Source of the DNA: Chloroflexota bacterium
Lineage (GTDB): Bacteria > Chloroflexota > Chloroflexia > Thermomicrobiales > UBA6265
Direction of reading: 5' to 3'
DNA: 64,000 nucleotides
Assembly: GCA_023423795.1 (NCBI GenBank)
Contig: JAFAEX010000311.1
Span: 23,905 to 87,904 of the forward strand
Below the pieces are notes generated by a model, which searched no databases, had not been told where the DNA came from, and worked only from the letters and a program-made list of their open reading frames with translations. The position numbers were made by a program, and so were the translations under genes. Shown one piece after another: positions 33,205-40,790 of this stretch; position 1 is the first letter of the stretch, and each line of letters starts with the position of its first letter.

Positions 33205-34824
33205 CTAGCCAAACCTGCCCGGCAGTCGCCCGCCGTGCCCGTCGCCGGACGACGGCCGCTCGGACGCCTGCACTCCGTCCGGTGGGCGGAGCGTCGCGAG
33301 TCGATGCCAATTGAAACGCGTGAGGCCCTGCGCATCGTGCCCGGGCACCGGCGTTGCTGCGACCGGGGTGGCCAGATCTGACGCTTCCGGCAGCAGCGGG
33401 TCGGGCAGCGCGGATTCGAACAGCCAGCGGCCGAAGAACGCGCCGAGGTCCCGCCCGGCGATCTCCTCGGCGAGGTCCACGAATTCGGCGGTCGTCACCG
33501 CGCGGCCGGCGTTGCGGGCGTGCCATTCCTGCAAGAGGCGGAAGAAGGCGTCGTCGCTGAGTTCGGCCCGCAGCGCGTGCATGGCGAGCGCGCCCCGGTT
33601 GTAGATCGCGCCGCTGAAAAGATCGCCGGCGGCCGGGTTGCCGATGGCGAAGGCGTGGGCCGGATTCGAGCTCGTGCGTTCCAGCGCCGCCGCGAGGTCC
33701 GACAGCACACGGTCGCGAGCCGCCGGTCCGCCCGTATGTTCGGCCCAGAGCGCTTCCGCGTACCGCGCGATTCCCTCGTTCAGCCAGATGTCGGACCACC
33801 GCCGGAGCCGGACCGAGTTGCCAAACCAGTGGTGCGCGATCTCGTGGGCGACGGTGCGCTCTTCCAGCGCGGAGCGTCCGTAAACGACCATCTCCTCGGT
33901 TTCGAGTGCCGCGCCGAATCCATCGACGACCACGCCGCCGATCCGGTCCGACGGAAACGGACCGAACAAACCGGAGAAGTAGCGCAGCATCTCCGCGGTG
34001 TTCGCCACCGCGGCCCATTCCCGCTCGGTCGCGTCCTGCGGGAAGGCGTAGGTCACGTGGACCGCTCGATCGTCCACGTACTCGTCCCACGTCCTGACAT
34101 CGAAATCGCCGGCCGCGAACGTCGCCAGGTAGGGAGGGATCTCGTCGTCGTTCGCGTAGACGAACGTGCTGCGACCCCCCTCGGAGATCTCCGCCACGAG
34201 ATCGCCGCCGGCCACGACATTGGTCCCCGCCGGGACGGTGATGCGCAGCGTGAAGGCCGCGGCGTCCTCGGGGTGGTTGTTCGCCGGAAACCAGTTTTCG
34301 GCCCCGCCCGGTTCGCCGGCGATGTACACCGTGCCGTCCGCGGTGAGCCAACCGCGCTGGTAGCGGTCCGCCACGCCGTTCGATCCCGGATCGCCGCTGT
34401 ACGACACGGCTACCGTGAACGCCTCGCCGTCCGCGATGGGCGCCGCCGGGATGATCTCCAGTTCGGCGTCGTCGTGGATCCATTGCGCGAGAACGCCATC
34501 GACGGCGACCGATTCGACATCGAGGCCGCGCAGGTCGAGGTTGAAGCGCGACAGCGAATGGACGGCAACCGCCTCGATCCGGGCTGTCGCTTGCCGGATG
34601 ACGCCGCGCTCGACATCAACATCGAGCGCCAGGTCGTATCGCTGGACGTCGTACCCGCCATTGCCGGCCGCGGGGTACAGCGGGTCCCCGATTGACGATG
34701 CGCCCGGGCGCGGTGCGCCGGCGGGGACCGCTGGTGCCGGGGTCTGGCCGGTCGCCAGACTCGGCAAGACGCACGGCACGAGGATGGCGAGCACCACGGC
34801 CAGGCCGCGGGCGAGTCGGGGCAT
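33205..34824 (-). CDS. Exported M1-family metallopeptidase
   Basis: This 539-residue protein has a signal peptide at residues 3-25. The zinc site is complete: His327, Glu328 and His331 in VAHEIAHHWFGNS, with Glu350 in WLNEGIARYAE as third ligand. The usual GAMEN exopeptidase motif is replaced by GFGAALETEE, as in M1 branches outside classical aminopeptidase N. It probably trims peptides outside the cell. ATG 34824 follows GGAGGAG by about 5 bases. The protein is shorter than full aminopeptidases, lacking the long C-terminal helical domain. The last 60 residues are Pro- and Arg-rich. Confidence 0.9.
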   Translation of the reverse strand: MPRLARGLAVVLAILVPCVLPSLATGQTPAPAVPAGAPRPGASSIGDPLYPAAGNGGYDVQRYDLALDVDVERGVIRQATARIEAVAVHSLSRFNLDLRGLDVESVAVDGVLAQWIHDDAELEIIPAAPIADGEAFTVAVSYSGDPGSNGVADRYQRGWLTADGTVYIAGEPGGAENWFPANNHPEDAAAFTLRITVPAGTNVVAGGDLVAEISEGGRSTFVYANDDEIPPYLATFAAGDFDVRTWDEYVDDRAVHVTYAFPQDATEREWAAVANTAEMLRYFSGLFGPFPSDRIGGVVVDGFGAALETEEMVVYGRSALEERTVAHEIAHHWFGNSVRLRRWSDIWLNEGIARYAEALWAEHTGGPAARDRVLSDLAAALERTSSNPAHAFAIGNPAAGDLFSGAIYNRGALAMHALRAELSDDAFFRLLQEWHARNAGRAVTTAEFVDLAEEIAGRDLGAFFGRWLFESALPDPLLPEASDLATPVAATPVPGHDAQGLTRFNWHRLATLRPPDGVQASERPSSGDGHGGRLPGRFG

Positions 34825-35025
34825 CGGGTCTCCTCCTGCGCGGAGTGTAGACGGCCCGATGTCCCGGTTGGTTCCGGCGCTCGGGCGCGGTCCTCGTCGG
34901 CAGCCGCTTTGCCGCCGGTTGGTCTGCCCGCGAAGCGGCCCAGCCGCGTGGTTGGAGCGGATGGCGGCATCGGATGCCGGTGATCCCGATTGGCGTGTGT
35001 TCGAGAACCACGCCGGTACGTCCCA

Positions 35026-35089
35026 CCCACCACCGTCATCCCGCCACGCCGCCGTCATTCCTCGACAGGCTCGGGATGACGGTGGTGGG
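35026..35089. repeat. Hairpin repeat, partial REP-like copy (element C)
   Basis: Perfect 18-base arms (CCCACCACCGTCATCCCG and its complement) surround a 28-base loop. The right side, CCTCGACAGGCTCGGGATGAC, matches the right arm of elements A and B, so this looks like a rearranged or decayed member of the family. Confidence 0.6.
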
Positions 35090-35214
35090 CTCGCGATGAC
35101 GGTGATGCGCTCTGGATGTGGGTGTCGGGTAGGGGACGCCCGGGAAAGCGGCGTCCGCCGGGTCGCTTGAGCGGCCTCGGCCTGCGTCACTTGGGCAAGG
35201 TCGCGGAATGGAAA

Positions 35215-35264
35215 GGCGCCGCCCTCGCCGCCCGGTCTGGCTACCGGGGTGCGAGGGCGGCGCC
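35215..35264 (-). terminator. Long hairpin terminator
   Basis: 14-base arms (GGCGCCGCCCTCGC) pair perfectly, with a second inner stem CCCGGT/ACCGGG in the loop. On the minus strand it is followed by TTTCCATTCC. It lies 58 bases after the small minus-strand gene. Confidence 0.7.
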
Positions 35265-35321
35265 ACGACGGCCCGGCATGGCCGCCGGGATTCCGCCACG
35301 ACGTAGGTCAGGTGGCAGCGG

Positions 35322-35624
35322 TTAGGCCGCGAGGCGAGCGGTTCCGACCGGAATCCACCAGCAGCCTCGCCGCCCGGTGGCGAACCCCACGACGGCTCCT
35401 TCGATCCGGTGCCAGCGCACCGCCGGCATGCCGCCCAGCAGGCTGACCGCGGCCGGCGGCTCGGCCGGTTCCGGCAGCGGTTCCGGATGCCAGTAGGCTT
35501 CCAGCCAGTCTTCGAATCCGGTCCCGTCGGCTTCGCCACGCCAGCGGGCCGCCACCGATTCGGCGTACGACTCGGCGAGGGCGTCCGGCGATACCTCGCC
35601 CACCTCCGGGCTGATCGCGGCCAT
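35322..35624 (-). CDS. Small protein of unknown function
   Basis: This 100-residue protein starts at ATG 35624 behind GGAAGGA. It is acidic in the first half (VSPDALAESYAESVAARW, then EDWLEAYWHPEP) and ends GRRGCWWIPVGTARLAA. I see no signal peptide, membrane helix or known motif. The double Trp and the ordered composition suggest a real protein, and a terminator follows. It is divergent from the response regulator gene. Confidence 0.45.
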   Translation of the reverse strand: MAAISPEVGEVSPDALAESYAESVAARWRGEADGTGFEDWLEAYWHPEPLPEPAEPPAAVSLLGGMPAVRWHRIEGAVVGFATGRRGCWWIPVGTARLAA

Positions 35625-35929
35625 CGAACCATCCTTCCCTGCAAACGGCACCGGCGTCCTCCGCGTGCGCGTCGGCCCCGGTGATCCGGACCACATGCGA
35701 CCGTGACGCCGGGGTCACCAAACGACCCGCTCGGGTACTCCCCGGCGGGCGGCGAACCCGGTGCCGGGACTCCATCCTGCGTCTGCCAAACGCAGGAATG
35801 ATGCCAGCAAACAGCCCCGCCAGCCCAACCCCCGGCGGGTGGAAAATGCAGCCAAGCCGCGGCACCCTGATTGCATTGAGGAGCCGGTGCGTGGGCCGGT
35901 CAAGTCCGCTCGTGGAGGGCCTTTCGGCG
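35625..35929. other. Intergenic stretch before the response regulator
   Basis: These 305 bases carry no supported gene. They contain a GCCGGGGAGTACCCGAGCGG-type GC-rich inverted segment near 35710-35750, but I see no clear promoter, operator or terminator. Confidence 0.35.
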
Positions 35930-36292
35930 GTGGCGCGAACGATCCTGATCGTGGACGACGACCGGGCGGTTGTCGATCTGCTCACCGAAGTATTGACCGA
36001 GTACGGCTACGTCGTGCGCGTCGCGTACGACGGCCGGATGGCGCTCGAAGCGGTCGATCGCCTCGCGACCGACCTGGTCGTCACCGATGTCCGCATGCCG
36101 CGCATGGACGGCCTCGATCTCGTGCGTCGATTGCGGCGGCGTGACGCTCCGATCCCGGTGCTCGTCCTGACGGGCGTGGTGGACGACACGGGGCTCGCCG
36201 ACGAGGTGCCGGTAATCGCCAAACCGTTCGACGTGGACGATGTCCTCCGCGCGATCGACCGGCTCATCACCCACGCGCTGAACGCATCCTGA
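35930..36292 (+). CDS. Single-domain response regulator (receiver only)
   Basis: This 120-residue protein is a stand-alone phosphoreceiver (CheY/Spo0F-like). The acidic pocket Asp9-Asp10 in VDDDRAV, the phospho-acceptor Asp53 in VVTDVRMPRMDG, the Thr in LVLTGVVDD and Lys in VIAKPFDV are all present. There is no output domain, so it must act by protein contact. GTG 35930 follows GGAGGGC. No kinase gene is adjacent; the next gene is a tyrosine phosphatase on the other strand. Confidence 0.88.
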   Translation: MARTILIVDDDRAVVDLLTEVLTEYGYVVRVAYDGRMALEAVDRLATDLVVTDVRMPRMDGLDLVRRLRRRDAPIPVLVLTGVVDDTGLADEVPVIAKPFDVDDVLRAIDRLITHALNAS

Positions 36293-36313
36293 ATCGCGGC
36301 CGGTTCCCGTCTG

Positions 36314-36799
36314 TCAGACCAGCCAGGGCCGGTCGCGCGCGAACGCCTGGAGTGCCGCTTCCTGTGGTGGGGATTCGATCGCGCCGGGGCAGACCGTGCG
36401 CACCGTCGCGATCGCCTCGGCCGCGCTTCGGCCGTCGCGGATCAGCCAGGCGGCGAGCACGCTGCCGGTGCGGCCTTGGCCGGCGAGGCAGTGGACGGCG
36501 ACCGGGATGCCACCCGCCCGCTCCCGGTCGAGGAATCCGAGCGCCCCCAGGAACTGTTCCACCGACGGCGGATGGAAGTCCGGCACCGGCAGGTGCAAGG
36601 AATCGAACCCGGCTTCGGCGAGCGCATCTCCCGGCAGCGCGGTTTCGGTGAGCGAGAGCAGCGCACCAATTCCGTGCGCCCGGAGCACCGCGAGGTCCGC
36701 CGCGATGTTGCCGGGCGAGGGCGCATACCGCCCGGGCCGCGCGCCGGGTCGGGAACATCCGGCGAGGACGCCCGGTTCGAGCCAGTAGAAACGGATCAT
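36314..36799 (-). CDS. Protein tyrosine/dual-specificity phosphatase
   Basis: This 161-residue protein has the Cys-based phosphatase signature HCLAGQGRTG with nucleophile Cys104 and Arg110. A likely general acid is Asp74 in LPVPDFHPP. The length and pattern suit the small DSP/Cdc14-like group found in prokaryotes. It probably removes phosphate from Tyr or Ser/Thr of proteins. It is convergent with the response regulator gene (gap 21 bases). The substrate is unknown. Confidence 0.88.
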   Translation of the reverse strand: MIRFYWLEPGVLAGCSRPGARPGRYAPSPGNIAADLAVLRAHGIGALLSLTETALPGDALAEAGFDSLHLPVPDFHPPSVEQFLGALGFLDRERAGGIPVAVHCLAGQGRTGSVLAAWLIRDGRSAAEAIATVRTVCPGAIESPPQEAALQAFARDRPWLV

Positions 36800-37170
36800 A
36801 CGTTGCCCTTGCCCGCGTCCGTGCGTGTACCTGACCGTATGATGCGCCCGACCTGCCGTCGCGCGACACCGCCCGTTTGGCTGGCGCGATGCCCGCCCGG
36901 ACGGTTGGAACGAACCGAGGGTGAGCCTTGACCCTTCGGTGCTCGCGCCGACGCGCCGCCGGTGTTGCTCGCTCGCCGTCGCGGCGTGTGCATATCACCG
37001 CATGCGGCGTCCGTAAGCGCGCGTCGGGGTGATCGGCAACCGTGGCCCGAAACGTGCGTATCGAACTTGGTACGATCGTATCGAACTTGGTACGATCATG
37101 GTACGGATGAGCGGCGGCATGGGCTAGACGGCCACCTCGCCGCCGTGCCCCACGACGGAGGTTGTGACGT
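36800..37170. other. Intergenic stretch with tandem repeat upstream of Dps
   Basis: These 371 bases have no supported gene. The part next to dps holds an exact tandem 20-base duplication at 37057-37096 that overlaps a promoter-like pair. Confidence 0.55.
37057..37096 (+). promoter_or_regulatory. Exact 20-base tandem repeat with promoter-like boxes upstream of Dps
   Basis: CGTATCGAACTTGGTACGAT occurs twice in a row (37057-37076 and 37077-37096). TTGGTA in the first copy and TACGAT in the second are 18 bases apart, like -35 and -10 boxes. The junction forms the palindrome TACGATCGTA. It could be a regulator site controlling the stress gene dps. Confidence 0.55.
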
Positions 37171-37680
37171 ATGGCACGCGCGAAGCAGGACGGGGCGACG
37201 AAGACCTTCGAGACCCACAACGATTTGCCGGAAGAGGTCCGGCTGGCGTCGATCGTGCTGTGCAACCAGCAGCTCGCCGACACCTTCGACCTCTACAGCC
37301 AGGTCAAGCAATCCCACTGGAACGTCAAGGGGCGCGACTTCATCCAGCTCCACTTGTTGTTCGACGAGCTCGCCGCGCGCCTGCTCGAGCACGTGGACCT
37401 GATCGCCGAGCGCGCCACCGCCCTTGGCGGCAAGGCGATGGGCACGGCGCGGATGTCGGTCGCCAACACCCGCCTGCCGGAGCTGCCCGACGACATCGAC
37501 GAGGGCATGGACTACGTTGCCGCGCTGGTCGATCGGTACGGCAAGTACGGCGCGTCGTCGCGGGAGGCCATCGCCGCCTCCGAGGAAGCAGGCGACGCCG
37601 ACACCGCCGACCTCTTCACCGAAGTTTCTCGCGCGATCGACAAGGACCTCTGGTTCCTCGAAGCGCACCTGCAGGGGTAG
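37171..37680 (+). CDS. dps: Dps/ferritin-like DNA-protection protein
   Basis: This 169-residue protein belongs to the Dps family, which forms a 12-subunit shell that oxidises and stores iron and shields DNA. The ferroxidase site is clear at 47-66: QSHWNVKGRDFIQLHLLFDE, then LLEHVDLIAERATALGG. Four long helices can be traced. Length is usual. A tandem 20-base repeat and promoter-like boxes lie upstream and a terminator follows. It is likely a stress or stationary-phase gene. Confidence 0.93.
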   Translation: MARAKQDGATKTFETHNDLPEEVRLASIVLCNQQLADTFDLYSQVKQSHWNVKGRDFIQLHLLFDELAARLLEHVDLIAERATALGGKAMGTARMSVANTRLPELPDDIDEGMDYVAALVDRYGKYGASSREAIAASEEAGDADTADLFTEVSRAIDKDLWFLEAHLQG

Positions 37681-38039
37681 CACGCACGGTTTCGGATCGC
37701 CCGCGGCCTCGCCGGTCCCGTCGGAAGACGGGACCGGCGGGGCCGTTTCCGTTTATCCGTTGTTCGGTGTATCGCCGCGCCGATGGACTCGGCACCCTCG
37801 CGTCGGTAAACGACCCGACGGCGGAGCATCTCGGAGCATCTCCATGTGCGCAACACGGAGGATGCCGGTTGTCGCCGCCGGTGCGGACGCCGCGCTTGTC
37901 GTTGCCGCCGCGTTCCCCAAGCGGCTTGCGCGACGCTCGAGGGGCAGATTCGGCAGCGCCGGTTTCGGGTAGAGGCAGGCGCGGGTATCATCCCGGACCA
38001 GTCGCCCGTTCGCCGCCGAACACCCCGGGGGATCGATCC
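37681..38039. other. Intergenic stretch between dps and the amidohydrolase
   Basis: These 359 bases hold the dps terminator at 37710-37739 and a short duplicated CGGAGCATCT near 37821-37842. No gene is supported in the rest, which should contain the amidohydrolase promoter. Confidence 0.45.
37710..37739 (+). terminator. Terminator after dps
   Basis: A perfect 13-base stem (CGCCGGTCCCGTC) with a GGAA tetraloop is followed by GGGGCCGTTTCCGTTT. It lies 30 bases after the dps stop. Confidence 0.82.
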
Positions 38040-39686
38040 ATGCCCGTTCGCTCGCTCGCGCCCGACCTCGTGATCCTTGGCGCCGCCATCACCACGATGG
38101 ACGATGCCAACCCGCGCGCCGCCGCCGTCGCGGTGAAGGACGGCCGATTCGTGGCCGTCGGCAGCGACGACGAGGTCGCGCCGCTGGCCGGCGCCGGCAC
38201 GACCGTGATCCGGCTTTCCGGAGCGCCCGTCGTGCCGGGCATTATCGACGCCCACAACCACCTGCTGTCCACCGGCCGCATGCTGCGCGAGGTCCAGCTC
38301 TACGATTGCCGCACCATCGGCGAGATCCAGCAGCGGGTCGCGGAGCGGGTCGCGCAGACCCCGGCCGGCGCGTGGATCGTCGGCCGGGGTTGGGACGAGA
38401 GCCTGCTCGACGAGCGCCGCCACCCGACGCGGCACGATCTCGACGCGGTCGCGCCGGACAACCCGGTCGTCATCCACCGGGTCTGGAACAAGCTCGTCTG
38501 CAATTCGGCGGCCTTGCGGGAGGCCGGCATCTCCGCCGAAAGCCCGGACCCGCCGGCCGACGTCCTCTACAGCGGCTCGTTCGAGCGGGACGCCGACGGC
38601 GAACCGACCGGGCTGTTCCGCGACCGCGCCAAGGAACTCATCCTCGACCACGTGCCCGCGCCGTCCGAGGACGACCTCGTGGCCCAGATCGCGGCCGGGT
38701 GCGCGGCCTACAACGCCCTCGGGATCACCGCGGTGTGCGAACCCGGGCTCTATCCGGACGAGATCCGCGCCTTCCACCGCGCCCACCGCGAAGGCCGCCT
38801 CACGGTCCGCACCGACATGCTGCTCGCCGGATGGGGCTTCGGCAAGCCGGAAACCGAGACGGCATTGCAGGAGCAGTTCGCCGGCACCGGTCTCGCGGGA
38901 GGGTTGGGCGACGACTGGCTGCGGCTGGAAGGCGTCAAGATGATGCCCGACGGCGGCATGAGCGACCGTACCGCGAAGATGTTCGAGCCGTACCTCGACG
39001 AGCCCGGCAACCGCGGGACGTGGACGGTCGAGCCTTCCCGCCTCGTCGAACTCATCCGTTGGGTGCACGACCTCGGTTGGGCGATGGACATCCATACCTG
39101 CGGCGACGAGGCGCAGGAGGTCGTGGTTCGCGCCTACGCCGACGCGCAGCGCGCCAACCCGAAACCGTGGCTGCGCCATCGCGTCCACCACGCCTACTTC
39201 CCGACCGCGGAAGCGTTGCGCGTGATGGCGGAGTTCCGAATCCCGGCGGTGGTTTCGTCGCCGTTCCTCACCAACCTCGGCGAGGGCTTCGTCAACAGCG
39301 TGGGGCCGGAGCGGGCGTCGCGGGCGATGCCGATGCGGACCTACCTCGACGCCGGTGTGCCGCTGGCCGGCTCCTCCGATTCCCCGATCACCGATTTCAA
39401 CCCGTGGGTCGGGATGGCCGCCGCCGTCAACCGGCGCACGGTCGCGGGCCGGGATCTCGGCGCGAACGAGGCGCTGACCGCCGAGGAAGCGTTGCGGTCC
39501 TACACCACCGGCGGCGCGTTCGTCTCCGGCCGCGAAGGTCGCATCGGCCGCATCGCGCCGGGCTTGCTGGCCGACCTCGTCGTGCTCGACCGCGATCCGC
39601 TCGCCGTCGCGCCGGAGGACCTCGCCGGCGTGCGGCCGGTCGCGACCATGGCCGGCGGGGCGTGGGTCTTCGGCGCCGTGGAGTAG
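38040..39686 (+). CDS. Amidohydrolase family 3 (YtcJ-like) metal hydrolase
   Basis: This 548-residue protein fits the amidohydrolase_3 family. The metal motif is DAHNHLL near residue 79, then HRVWNKLVCNSAALREAG, a likely Lys metal bridge in LEGVKMMPDGGMSDRT, DIHTCGDEA, and SSDSPITDFNPW late in the barrel. The ending KGRIGRIAPGLLADLVVLDR-like segment is the family's second beta domain. Members hydrolyse amides or esters; the substrate is not visible. ATG 38040 follows GGGGGA. It is convergent with dprA, 5 bases apart. Confidence 0.88.
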   Translation: MPVRSLAPDLVILGAAITTMDDANPRAAAVAVKDGRFVAVGSDDEVAPLAGAGTTVIRLSGAPVVPGIIDAHNHLLSTGRMLREVQLYDCRTIGEIQQRVAERVAQTPAGAWIVGRGWDESLLDERRHPTRHDLDAVAPDNPVVIHRVWNKLVCNSAALREAGISAESPDPPADVLYSGSFERDADGEPTGLFRDRAKELILDHVPAPSEDDLVAQIAAGCAAYNALGITAVCEPGLYPDEIRAFHRAHREGRLTVRTDMLLAGWGFGKPETETALQEQFAGTGLAGGLGDDWLRLEGVKMMPDGGMSDRTAKMFEPYLDEPGNRGTWTVEPSRLVELIRWVHDLGWAMDIHTCGDEAQEVVVRAYADAQRANPKPWLRHRVHHAYFPTAEALRVMAEFRIPAVVSSPFLTNLGEGFVNSVGPERASRAMPMRTYLDAGVPLAGSSDSPITDFNPWVGMAAAVNRRTVAGRDLGANEALTAEEALRSYTTGGAFVSGREGRIGRIAPGLLADLVVLDRDPLAVAPEDLAGVRPVATMAGGAWVFGAVE

Positions 39687-39691
39687 GGGGG

Positions 39692-40780
39692 TCAGGCGTC
39701 CGCCGGGTCGGTCGCCTTCGTGCGGCGGGTGCGTTTCGGCTTCGGCGGCGCGACGGGTTCGCCGCCCAGCAAGAGCGATTGCTGGGCGGCGGCCGGAGGT
39801 TCGGTCGCGGGCGGCGTCGGTGCGCGGAACGCCTCCTGCGCGGCAGCGAGCGCGGTCGCCAGTCCGTCGCCGTCGGCGATCTGCTCCGCCAGCAACGGCA
39901 GGCCGCCCTCGTTGATGAGCCGCCGGTTGCCTTCGGGAGCGTCGTCGCCGGCGCGAACGAGCAGGGGCGTCCACCCGCGCCGCAGGGTTTCCCGCGCGCC
40001 GGCCAGGGTGCCGCCCTTCTGCGCGTCGCTGGCGACGACCACCGCCGCGTCGGCGAGCCCGTAGATCACCTTGTTGCGCGCCATCGCGTTGGCCGGGGTG
40101 AATCCGGCGTCGGGTTTGAACGGCGTCAGTAGCACGAGGTTCCCCTCGGCGATCGCCTGCCTCAGGGCAGCATCGCGCAGCCACTTTTCGAGGCTTTCGG
40201 CCAGCACGCCCACCGCGCGCCCGCCGCGATCCAGCGCGCCGAACATGGCAACCCGGTCCACCCCGCGCGCGCCGCCGGACACGACCGCCAGCCCGGCCTG
40301 CGCCGCCGACCTGCCGACGCGGTCGGCGAACGCCGACCCGGCGCCATCGACGTCACGGGAACCGACGACGGCGACAGCCGGCGCATCCAGCAAATCGCGC
40401 GGCCCGGCGCCGAACAGCACCGGCGGCCGCAGGTTGCCGAGCCGGCGCAGTCGCGACGGGTACCCTTCGCCGGCGCGGGTGACCGCCCAGATGCCGCGCT
40501 GCTCCAGCCGTTCCAGGTCGAACGCGATCGTGCCCGCCCGTTCGAGCAGGATTGCCAATCGCTCCGGCGATGCGTCGGCCGTAGCCACTGAGGCGAGTTC
40601 GTCCGCCGTGCGGCCCAGCAACCACGACGGACGCAGGTTGGCGTCGTGCAGGCGCGCCGCGAGGTCGTGCCACCCCGCTGGCCCGAGCGGTTCCGCGCCC
40701 GACCCGCGGGGCAGACCGAGGTGGCTCGCCACCAGCAGGATCGCGAGGTCGTCGTCGGACAGCCGGGAGGCAACGGACAC
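39692..40780 (-). CDS. DprA/Smf-like DNA-processing protein
   Basis: This 362-residue protein has the DprA Rossmann signatures: AVVGSRDVDGAGSAFADRVG, GLAVVSGGARGVDRVAM, and the NKVIYGLADAAVVVASDAQKGGT stretch. It differs from standard DprA in lacking a clear SEFP-type loop and in a long acidic/Lys-rich tail. DprA proteins bind single-stranded DNA and load RecA. Here it lies 10 bases after a RecQ-PRTase gene on the same strand, so they form one operon. That pairing suggests a defence or DNA-handling unit rather than classical competence. Confidence 0.82.
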   Translation of the reverse strand: MSVASRLSDDDLAILLVASHLGLPRGSGAEPLGPAGWHDLAARLHDANLRPSWLLGRTADELASVATADASPERLAILLERAGTIAFDLERLEQRGIWAVTRAGEGYPSRLRRLGNLRPPVLFGAGPRDLLDAPAVAVVGSRDVDGAGSAFADRVGRSAAQAGLAVVSGGARGVDRVAMFGALDRGGRAVGVLAESLEKWLRDAALRQAIAEGNLVLLTPFKPDAGFTPANAMARNKVIYGLADAAVVVASDAQKGGTLAGARETLRRGWTPLLVRAGDDAPEGNRRLINEGGLPLLAEQIADGDGLATALAAAQEAFRAPTPPATEPPAAAQQSLLLGGEPVAPPKPKRTRRTKATDPADA

Positions 40781-40790
40781 GCAGGGTCTC

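Larger units (their letters stand above)
34825..35321. other. Intergenic stretch with a hairpin repeat and a terminator
   Basis: These 497 bases have no convincing gene. They hold the hairpin repeat at 35026-35089, further degenerate copies of TCGGGATGACGG up to about 35115, and the terminator at 35215-35264. Confidence 0.55.

Noticed and set aside
32614..33381. Several long frames in the gap next to the Cys-rich gene
   Set aside because: They are low-complexity in Arg and Ala, overlap each other in both strands, and lack ribosome sites or motifs.
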